Shown piece after piece: positions 1 through 6,390 of a stretch of DNA of 13,641 bases (the stretch's first letter is position 1; each line of letters begins with the position of its first letter). Below the pieces are notes generated by a model, which saw only the letters and a list, made by a program, of their open reading frames with translations, did not search any database and was not told the origin of the DNA. Origin of the DNA: Euperipatoides rowelli (Eukaryota; Onychophora; Udeonychophora; Euonychophora; Peripatopsidae); the NCBI GenBank assembly GCA_003024985.2, contig PXIH01S0029840.1. One strand, given 5' to 3'. The position numbers and the translations under genes were made by a program.

Positions 1-146
1 TATATTTTCTTTACAGTCCTAACCTTACCATAACCCTGAACCCTAGGATAATCTAGAGATGAAATAATATTTTGCTGAGTGCTAATCTAGATAATATCAA
101 CTTAACTACCATCAGCCATAATTTGGTGGGCAGATAACGGAATCTT
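1..146 (+). repeat. Dispersed repeat with CCCTAA-like motif, copy A (possibly cut by window edge)
   Basis: This copy starts with a TTTTCTTTACAGTC block, followed by a degenerate run of CCTAACC/CCCTGAACCCTA. It then has GATAATCTAGAGATGAAATAAT, GCTGAG, a TTCAACTTA-like stretch and a GGGCAGATAACGGAATC tail. The same blocks occur in the same order in reverse complement at 4288-4430, at roughly 80% identity by eye, so this is an interspersed repeat and not chance composition. The left limit may lie outside the window. No coding capacity, RNA polymerase III boxes or target duplication could be identified, so its class (MITE, SINE or other) is unknown. Confidence 0.75.
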
Positions 147-459
147 TTATCTTTGAACAATTTATCTTATAACATTTCTAAAGAAAGAAATTTTACCCAC
201 GTCCTGAAAATTAAAATAAAAATGTTGTCTGTTACTAAAGGGTTAATCAGGGAATAAGGAAAATAAAATTATTTATATCCTTTATAAAAACCATGATTTT
301 ATAATTTACTGTATTTCATAGAGTGTCAATTTATTAGGAACATTATTATTTACTTTTGGAATTATTATTAATTATGTTTCAAATATTAAAATATATATAA
401 AATCTTAATTTATTGTTTGATTAGATAAATTCATTTTATTTGAAAGAAAATGATATTGA
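147..459. other. AT-rich noncoding stretch
   Basis: No gene was seen. The sequence is rich in AATTATT/TTTAAAT words. A small hairpin lies at 283-304 (TTATAAAA and TTTTATAA arms around a 7-nt loop). Nothing else is distinguishable. Confidence 0.6.
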
Positions 460-925
460 TTTTGTTTGTTGAAGGCAGAGGGAGAGGGTGTTAGCTGGCT
501 GGAACATAATAGATCATTTTGTGATATGTTTATGCTTGCCTTTGTATTCGGTTTCCTTGTTGTCTTTTATCATGTCTGCTGAGCTTGCAAATTCTTAATT
601 CAGCTAAGATTAATTATGCATCCGTGTGGCTGCATTTTAATTTGATGTCCCATTCTTGTATAAGAGGAGATGCTTAACAAAAAAGAGGGTGCCCAACTAT
701 GAAAAATGAAAATTTTGACAAGCAGCCAGCGTTATTTGCTATGTCACCCGTGACATTTTTGTGTGAACTATGTTCTAAAGTGTTGTATCCCTCCACAGGA
801 CATCCATGGGGATGGAGTTACCCAGGCAAAAGAAAAAAAAAAAAGAAGGCTGTCCGTGAAGTTAGGTTGTGTGCTATTGTTGTACTTTAGTCATTTGCCC
901 ACTGCAGGAAATTCTGAAATGATTA
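460..925. other. Higher-complexity, GC-richer island of unknown role
   Basis: Compared with its flanks, this stretch has more G+C and fewer simple words. It contains a homeodomain/POU-like cluster (AAGATTAATTATGCATCC at about 605-623) and short open frames at 699-890 and 763-945. A plausible splice-acceptor context (TCCCTCCACAG) ends at about 799. The two open frames overlap in different registers and share an A-rich run. Neither encodes anything I recognise, so a coding call is not supported. It could be a cis-regulatory element, a transcribed noncoding segment or an old unrecognised repeat. Confidence 0.25.
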
Positions 926-1364
926 AAAATCTGAAAAGGGAATAAGAGAAAAAAAAAATCATTAGACTTTTAGATTGTGTTATAAAATGATCAAATTTAG
1001 GGATTCCATGAATTTTAATCAGTTTTTTGTCACGTTTGCAAATTGAATGCATTATTTGCATTTTCCAACTAGGGAAAAAACACGGCAAATTAAGCTATTC
1101 GAAATTTTCAGCAATTTGGAATTTTTATAGTTTTGATTGCAAAAAATTGCTTAAATTGGAAGCACGTTAGATGCAACACTATGTTCAATTGGTATTTTCT
1201 CTATTTGGGAGCTGAGGGAATCACCTAAGTTGTCATGTTAATTTCTTGCTTTGATTAGATTCATTCATTAATATACATTCAAGTTTAAACAGATCAGAAT
1301 GTGATGATTCAGTATATGTGTTCCTGGTACTAAAGAAAGATATGAATCTTTTCTATATACTTTA
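926..1364. other. AT-rich noncoding stretch
   Basis: No gene or repeat was recognised. It has A-runs at about 951-958 and AT-rich words throughout. Confidence 0.6.
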
Positions 1365-1430
1365 TATAGGTTAAACTCTATTATCCAACATCTAATTAAT
1401 CAGAAGGCTCTATTATCTGACATCTTAAAA
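1365..1430 (+). mobile_element. pogo/Tigger-like terminal-repeat remnant
   Basis: After a possible TA target dinucleotide, the sequence reads TAGGTTAAACTC, then ATTATCCAACATC, ATTAATCAGAAGG and ATTATCTGACATC. These are three degenerate tandem copies of a TTATCCGACA-type word. The arrangement (CAG..TAAACCTC followed by repeated ATTATCCGACA) is characteristic of pogo/Tigger terminal inverted repeats in animals. CTCTATTATCCAACATCT at 1377-1394 and CTCTATTATCTGACATCT at 1408-1425 match at 16 of 18 positions. I found no matching right end nearby, so this is probably a lone end or a truncated copy. Assignment is by recalled family pattern only. Confidence 0.4.
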
Positions 1431-1929
1431 TAAAAACCTAGGATTAAACTATATTTAAATAGCTTAATTAAAAAGAAATAAATAATAAAATATACTATAC
1501 TATACATTCCCAAAGCATACATATTATAATATTNTATTTAAATAAATTTAAATACATAAAAAAAAAGCATTTACCCTGCTACTTTTAGAAGCATCCGCCC
1601 ACGCTGAGAAACAATAATTTTTTTTTAGTTGGCTAATATAAATTTTGTTACTAAAGCGATATTTTTTAAATTAAATTTTAAGAAATTTAATTACAGTATT
1701 TACAGCTTAAATGATATTTATCAATATAGCAAAACCTTAGCATTAATTAACATTTTTTTTTATTATTCATTGAGAGCTGTAGAATTTTTCGTTTAAAAAA
1801 TATGTGACCTAAAAATCAGATGATAGCCTACACTTCTACCCACCTGGTGTTGAAAAATAGATTTGAGTGCCAAACAAAAAGAGAAAAGTTCTTCTTTGGA
1901 CCACTGGATCAGTTGATCAATACATTATG
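1431..1929. other. AT-rich noncoding stretch with ambiguous base
   Basis: No gene was seen. It contains a short TACTA/ACTAT repeat at about 1489-1504, an N at 1534 and several A or T homopolymers. The segment from about 1800 to 1929 has more balanced composition but no recognisable motif. Confidence 0.6.
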
Positions 1930-1970
1930 CTCTAGACCAGTATTTCCCAACACGGGGCCCATACCCCACA

Positions 1971-1978
1971 GGGGGGGG
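1971..1978 (+). repeat. G8 tract in hAT left end
   Basis: An uninterrupted run of eight G lies just inside the left terminal repeat. A second GGGGGG run follows at about 1993-1998. Confidence 0.8.
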
Positions 1979-2207
1979 CAATTTGATTTTTAGGGGGGCA
2001 ATTTTTGAAATTTGTAATTGCAAGAATATTTTCTAAAGCAGTAGGCCTACAGTTTATTACCGCAAGTCTCTGAACTTTTTTCTTTTGCACAACTATTTTA
2101 TAAAATGTTTTTTTATTTTTTTTTAAAAAAATAACATTGATTAAAAAAATAAAGGAAATCTTAATCGTGAGTCGTTCATAATGAACAACTCGTTCAAGAA
2201 CGACCCA

Positions 2208-2380
2208 TCTTCATATTTAGCTGAATGTGGATTTAGTGCCATAAATGAATAGCTGCTAAAAAAAAAAAAAATCGGCTGGATATAACACAACGGGGAGACT
2301 TGAGACTGACGCTAACTCAATTGGAATCTAACATAAAATCTCTTTGCAGGAAGCACAAGGATCTCACTAAATTAAAATAA
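2208..2380 (+). pseudogene. hAT transposase C-terminal remnant (ZBED-like dimerisation region)
   Basis: Frame one (from 2208) reads SSYLAECGFSAINE and then hits TAG at 2250. After an A-run at 2258-2270 the reading continues in another frame as NRLDITQRGDLRLTLTQLES, then NIKSLCRKHK, ending at TAA 2378-2380. The order Y-L-x-E-x-GFSA, then NRLD, then GDLRL with a following LxxLExNI is the hallmark C-terminal hAT dimerisation segment of the ZBED5/SCAND3-type transposases found across animals. All catalytic (RNase H-like) parts are missing, and one stop plus one A-run frameshift break the remainder, so it is non-functional. It sits about 235 bp before the right terminal repeat, where a transposase C-terminus should be. 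Confidence 0.75.
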
Positions 2381-2616
2381 TAATTACTAATAATTAAAAT
2401 AATATGGAAAAATCTTTCATTAAAATTATTTCGTACTTGAATTTCATTTCTCCATTATATGTTTGGAAAATTCCCTCGTGATTTCTTTCTAAAACCTATC
2501 ATTTAAGTTTCTTCAATTTTTGAATATTAAAAATTATGTATATGTTACATAGGGGGGCATAAGAATTTTAGAAAGACTTAGGTGGGGCATGGCACAAAAA
2601 AGGTTGGGAAACACTG

Positions 2617-2724
2617 CTCTAGAACCTTTTAATAATTATGGTTTTCAAAAGTGTAATATACTTTGGGTCAGTGGTGGTCTATCCTAGAGATATATTTTAT
2701 TAAACATGTATATTATTATATTGT
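2617..2724. other. Spacer between two hAT insertions
   Basis: About 108 bp of AT-rich DNA separate the two hAT elements and their duplications. Nothing else is seen. Confidence 0.6.
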
Positions 2725-2732
2725 ACTGGCAG

Positions 2733-3050
2733 CAGGCCCCACACTTAGGCGGCTTGCTTGGGGCAGTAGTCCTGGGGCCCAGGGGGGCCCCACACATGAA
2801 CACCTATTAAAAACTAAATAGTTTTGACTAAGGTCGATGTGTGGAGGGGGGGGGGCATAGGCTTTGACAAGGGGCCCAATTGGCTTGTAAAGGTAGAAGG
2901 TAGACAATGGACCCGTAGTCCATACAAGTAAAAAAAAAAAGCTCTTCAAATCTGACAAACAAGGGTTCACCGAAACAAAAAGAGTTATGGGGGAGGGGCC
3001 CCCATCTGGATTACCAGTCTTGGGGGCCTAATTCGAATGTGGAGGCCCTG
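2733..3050. mobile_element. Short hAT-type MITE with perfect 8-bp target duplication
   Basis: The flanking octamers are identical: ACTGGCAG at 2725-2732 and at 3051-3058. The left end starts CAGGCCCCACAC. The inverted right end starts CAGGGCCTCCACAT, giving imperfect CAG-initiated terminal repeats. Both ends are rich in GGGGCCC words, typical of many small nonautonomous hAT elements. At 318 bp it carries no transposase; an open frame on the minus strand across 2716-2970 is proline-rich only because of the C/G tracts and is not a gene. The intact duplication suggests it is younger than the neighbour at 1938-2616. It includes a G10 tract at 2846-2855. Confidence 0.82.
2846..2855 (+). repeat. 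G10 homopolymer tract
   Basis: Ten consecutive G lie inside the 318-bp hAT MITE. Confidence 0.9.
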
Positions 3051-3058
3051 ACTGGCAG

Positions 3059-3481
3059 ACAATCTGCACTTAACTCAGCTCAAGCCGGGATGTAGTGGCT
3101 CATTAACTCTCCATTCAAGGGATCATCACAATAGAAAGTAAGTAGGTACAAGGAACGTCTCTTCTTCCTTGAAAGGGACTCAAAGAGACGAGGTGTATAA
3201 TAGTGAGCGTTATGATTGTGTGCATGATGACGATTCACTTCTAGCTTTTAAGAAACAGCAGTATAATATTTAAATATACTGTATTCTTACACAATAGTAT
3301 TCAAATGTTTATGGGTTTAACATTAAAATAAGAAATAAACATAATGCTATTATCACAAGATGAAAATAAAATAAAATATATAAAAGCTAATATTATTGAG
3401 ATTTTAAAAAAATAATTATGAATTAAGGGGGAAAAAACAGGAGAAATAAAATAACATACCAAGTGTTATCTGCATGGGTAA
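3059..3481. other. Noncoding stretch with two small hairpins
   Basis: No gene was seen. The part at 3060-3240 has balanced composition and is followed by AT-rich DNA. A hairpin lies at 3156-3190 (CGTCTCTT and AAGAGACG, perfect 8-bp arms, with an inner TCCTT/AGGGA pairing). A near-palindrome lies at 3259-3281 (CAGTATA and TATACTG arms). Confidence 0.5.
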
Positions 3482-3660
3482 TTACGGATAAAAAAACATC
3501 TAGGAAGACCGGTACCAACCCAATGGAGATACATGGGAAGGGGTGCATGGAGTAAGAGGGGGGGGGGGTCAAGAGAATTAAAAATGCCAAGAGAAGGTAA
3601 CAAGGCAGCCCAAAACATAAAAGACATAGGTGGAAGATGGCAAGCAGTGTTCATTATACA
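3482..3660 (+). pseudogene. Possible LINE ORF2 C-terminal remnant
   Basis: An open frame starting after TAA 3479-3481 reads IKKHLGRPVPTQWRYMG at about 3488-3538. A G11 tract follows, then RELKMPREGNKAAQN and, after a likely frameshift near 3625, WKMASSVH at 3631-3654. Many animal non-LTR retrotransposons end their ORF2 with a GRPxxxW motif, then about 25-35 residues, then an AAQ(D/N)R..W segment. The order and spacing fit that pattern. The match is short and from memory, the surrounding RT domain is absent and the frame is damaged. Chance resemblance remains possible. Confidence 0.3.
3558..3568 (+). repeat. G11 homopolymer tract
   Basis: Eleven consecutive G lie within the possible LINE remnant; the tract is a likely frameshift site. 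Confidence 0.9.
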
Positions 3661-3690
3661 TTTTTTTAGAAAAATGTTGGATCCTTTTTA

Positions 3691-3701
3691 CCCCCCCCCC
3701 C
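3691..3701 (+). repeat. C11 homopolymer tract
   Basis: Eleven consecutive C follow TTTTTA. Confidence 0.9.
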
Positions 3702-3778
3702 ACAATTTTTCACAAGTGTTTATTCTATAGATAACCCCCAGTATTTACTAATTTCTCAGAGTTGAAATGGATAGTAGC

Positions 3779-3876
3779 CTTATTTTATTTCTACAGTCCT
3801 AATCTTACCCTTACCCCTAACACCTATTATTATGCTCCAACCCTCTCATAATCATGAGGTGAAATAATCAGGTGGA
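3779..3876 (+). repeat. Dispersed CCCTAA-motif repeat, copy C (partial)
   Basis: The start (TTATTTTATTTCTACAGTCC, then TAATCTTACCCTTACCCCTAA) corresponds to the first half of copy A. The block CATAATCATGAGGTGAAATAAT corresponds to GATAATCTAGAGATGAAATAAT. Downstream identity is lost in a GGGGGAGGGGG-rich segment. It is in the same orientation as copy A. Confidence 0.55.
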
Positions 3877-4226
3877 AGGGGGAGGGGGAAGACTTGAAAA
3901 GTGCCATAATGTTTTAATATTTTAATATGGTAGAGGTGCACATTTTGAATAGATTAAAACAATGGACTTTCCAAGTGGAAAATAGGGAAACCGGGATGAG
4001 TGTAATTTTAGTAGGATTAAAATATTTAATAAAGATGGTATAGAAGATTCCATCAAGCACGTAGGCTATATTTGTTGTCTGCAAAAAAAAAAAAAATCAT
4101 CCCTAGATGCCAATTTTTCTGAAAATTCTGGGGTCATTATAGTCTGGGTAATAACAAATCTAAAAAAAAAAAAAAGAAAGAAAAGAAATAACAGCAAATA
4201 TCATTTAGACGGGTCCCTATATTTAT
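3877..4226. other. Noncoding stretch with A-runs
   Basis: No gene was seen. A homopolymers of about 13-14 bp lie at 4083-4095 and about 4162-4175, the second followed by a GAAAG/GAAAAG purine run. Such A-runs could be tails of old retroinsertions, but no body or target duplication was found. Confidence 0.5.
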
Positions 4227-4261
4227 TAGGGTTCAGGGTAGGGTAAAGGTTAGGGATGTTA
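4227..4261 (-). repeat. CCCTAA-motif repeat fragment, copy B2
   Basis: Read on the minus strand this is CATCCCTAACCTTTACCC followed by TACCCTGAACCCTAA. That is the telomere-like core of the family, placed directly after copy B in the same orientation. Only the core is clear, and the rest is divergent. Confidence 0.45.
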
Positions 4262-4287
4262 AAAAAAAACAAAAAACACTAGGTCCG

Positions 4288-4430
4288 ATTCTGCTATCTG
4301 CTTACCAATTTGGCTAATGGTAGTAAGTTGAAATTTTCTAGATCGGAGCTCAGCAACAGATTATTTCATTTCTAGATTATCTTAGGGTTCAGGGTTACTG
4401 GTAAGGTTATAAGACTGTAAAGAAAATATA
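4288..4430 (-). repeat. Dispersed CCCTAA-motif repeat, copy B (inverted relative to A)
   Basis: On the minus strand this reads TATATTTTCTTTACAGTC, CCTTACCAGTAACCCTGAAC, GATAATCTAGAAATGAAATA, GCTGAGCTCCGATCTAG, TTCAACTTACTACCATTAGC and GCAGATAGCAGAATCGG. Every block is present in the same order in copy A at 1-146. The 5' 18 bases are identical to copy A. Together they form an inverted pair about 4.1 kb apart. The family's class is not recognised. Confidence 0.75.
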
Positions 4431-4494
4431 TTAAATTGGCGAGAAAAAAATACTAATTCCTCCTGCTACTACGTTTTAGTTCTCACGCGACTCC

Positions 4495-4531
4495 TAACAT
4501 TAATTATGTTGGCAGGCAGCTAACGGAATCT
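4495..4531 (+). repeat. CCCTAA-family tail fragment, copy E
   Basis: TTGGCAGGCAGCTAACGGAATC here aligns with TTGGTGGGCAGATAACGGAATC at 123-144, so only the 3' tail of the family is present. It is in the same orientation as copy A and opposite to adjacent copy B. Confidence 0.5.
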
Positions 4532-5453
4532 GACCAAAACAATATTTATGTGAATACTTGTTGAATTAATTAATTAAAATGCAATAAATTACAAATTAAT
4601 GAAATTAATTGTAAATTTAAAATAGAGACTCGTCTAATTGACCTCCGCAGAAATAACACCTAATTTCAGCATAACTAATTACAAATTTACAGATATTATT
4701 TTAAACAAATTCAGAAATCCTGGATTGGTAAAAAACTTTAAACAATGTGAATTATTAAAATTATCTATTAATTCTGAAATGATAAATTTGATCTGTAAGT
4801 TTGGCACTTAGGCATAAAATAATATTCTATATCCCTCCACCCCCCCCCCTTTTTTTTTTTACAACAAAATATGAAAATAAAGACAAATATTCATGACCTC
4901 CAATATAATGGAGATTCAATTATTCAAATTAATTTACTAATAAATTAACATTTGAATTGCAAATATAAATAATTTGAAAAATCAAATACATTTTCAATTT
5001 AATTTACAAGATAAAAATGAATTTTAAATTAAAGAAGAAGAGGAAAAAAATCTGAATTCAAAATTAACAGTGCTTTACAAATTATTGAAAACTAAAGCAA
5101 TAAAAAAAAAAAAAACGAAATAATTTAATGCTGTTTAACTCTCCAACATGAGATGAGTTATCTTTACGAATACTAAACAGGAAGATTTAAAAGGTTCATT
5201 ATTTATAGTGAAAAATAGAAAATTGCATCTTGTCATTTACAAAAGCGTTTCTAATCGGTTCATCTATCCTGAGATATGACAACTTTTCCTGAAGTAGAGC
5301 TTTGGTTCAAACTCCATCGAAGATTTACCATAATCACATTTTTTGAATAATGGTTGGTGGTTCTCATCATTTTCAAAACAAGTTGGAAATGTTACAAAGT
5401 CCTTACCTCTTATCAATTTCCATTATTTGGATAACAGTTTTAAATATTTGGAA
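4532..5453. other. Very AT-rich noncoding stretch
   Basis: No gene was seen. It is dominated by AATTAATT/AAATTTAC words, which give several weak foldbacks, the clearest at 4922-4957 (ATTCAAATTAATTTA facing TAAATTAACATTTGAAT around CTAA). It also holds the C10T11 junction at 4840-4860 and an A14 run at about 5102-5115. The short open frame at 5343-5528 is interrupted in meaning by a G11 tract and has no recognisable product. Confidence 0.6.
4840..4860 (+). repeat. C10T11 homopolymer junction
   Basis: Ten C are followed directly by eleven T, a pure polypyrimidine block. It is the reverse-complement counterpart in kind of an A-G junction. Confidence 0.9.
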
Positions 5454-5464
5454 GGGGGGGGGGG
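5454..5464 (+). repeat. G11 homopolymer tract
   Basis: Eleven consecutive G occur in an otherwise AT-rich context. Confidence 0.9.
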
Positions 5465-5619
5465 CGAGAGAAAGGACTTATGTGGTGATTTAATCCATCC
5501 ATCTAGAGGTATGATAACTTTCTCCTAGTAAAGCTAGCAAATTAAATTGATCTCTTGTTCTGATCATTTTAATCCATTTGCACTGATCCACATATCTACT
5601 TCTGTAATAAATACAATAT
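5465..5619. other. Spacer before the tandem array
   Basis: No gene was seen. It contains several TGATC words similar to those in the array and may be decayed outer repeat units. Confidence 0.35.
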
Positions 5620-6390
5620 GAGAATAAGAAAGTGATCAAATCTATTGCAGACATGATCTTTTCTTTCACTTATACAGACATCAGCACATTACCAAATCAT
5701 GCAAAGATATTTAATGATCTGTGCATCAGAGAATGATCTACTCTATTATGATATTTTCTTTCATTCATGTATCCATCAGCTCATTATCAAGTTCCATTCT
5801 TATCTTTCTAAGATATTTTACGATCTGTGTCTCAGAGAATGATTGAGTTTATAGCAGATCTTTTCTTTCACCATTACATCTATCAGCACATTATCAAATC
5901 TAAATTCTTATGTTTCTAAGATATTTTATGATCTGTGCATCAGAAAATGGTTGACTCTATAGCAGACATGATCTTTTCTTTCAATCATCTCCATTGTATA
6001 AGGTATTTTATGATCTGTGCATCAAGTGAATGATTGACTTTATAGCAGATATGATCTTTTCTTTCACCCATACAACCATCAGCATATTAATCTAAATTCT
6101 TATTTTTCTACGATATTTTGATTTGTGCATCAGAGAATGATTCACTTTATTGCAGACATGATCTTTTCTTTCACTCATACAACTATTAGCCCATTAGCAA
6201 TCTCCATTTTTATAAGGTATTTTATGATCTGTGCATCAGAGAATGATTCACGTTATTGCAGACATGATCTTTTCTTTCACTCATACAGCCATCAGCACAT
6301 TATCAAATTTAATTATTATCTTTATAAGATAATTTATGATTTGTGGATCAGAAAATGATTGACTTTATTACGATCTTTTCTTTCACTGAA
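5620..6390 (+). repeat. Tandem array, about eight copies of a ~108-bp unit
   Basis: The landmark GATCTGTGCATCAGAGAATG recurs, with few changes, at 5716, 5822, 5930, 6012, 6120, 6226 and 6338. A degenerate first unit starts at about 5620. Spacings are 106, 108, 82, 108, 106 and 112 bp; the 82-bp unit lacks an internal piece around CATCAGCACATTATCAA. Each unit continues with a GCAGACATGATCTTTTCTTT segment, then TCACTCATACAGCCATCAGC, ATTATCAAAT, and a TTCTTAT..TCTAAGATATTTTAT end. The last unit is truncated after TTTCACT. The units at 6120 and 6226 are most alike, suggesting the latest duplication. Spacings are not consistently multiples of three, and the 77-codon frame across 6125-6358 switches frame between units, so the array is noncoding. 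Confidence 0.92.

Larger units (their letters stand above)
1938..2616 (+). mobile_element. Internally deleted hAT-family DNA transposon with 8-bp target duplication
   Basis: The left end reads CAGTATTTCCCAACA and the inverted right end reads CAGTGTTTCCCAACC, matching at 13 of 15 positions. Subterminal CCATRCCCCAC words and GGGGGGCA tracts are also shared between the ends. The flanks are CTCTAGAC (1930-1937) and CTCTAGAA (2617-2624), an 8-bp target duplication with one mismatch, as expected for hAT transposons. The 679-bp length is far below that of an autonomous hAT, but a transposase C-terminal remnant survives inside in the correct orientation (2208-2380). This is therefore a deletion derivative of a coding parent. 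The mismatched duplication, stop codon and frameshift indicate an old insertion. Confidence 0.88.

Noticed and set aside
2716-2970. 84-codon minus-strand frame
   Set aside because: It lies almost wholly in the noncoding hAT MITE, and its proline-rich content comes from G/C tracts.
1-4430. Interstitial telomere array
   Set aside because: The CCCTAA-like words are degenerate, only a few copies long and embedded in a larger shared repeat, so this is not a telomeric tract.
5303-5318. tRNA B-box-like GGTTCAAACTCC
   Set aside because: No A box at proper spacing and no cloverleaf could be found, so it is not a tRNA or a clear SINE.
6125-6358. 77-codon open frame in the tandem array
   Set aside because: It is a chance reading through two satellite units, whose shared words appear in two different frames, and it shows no conserved protein repeat.
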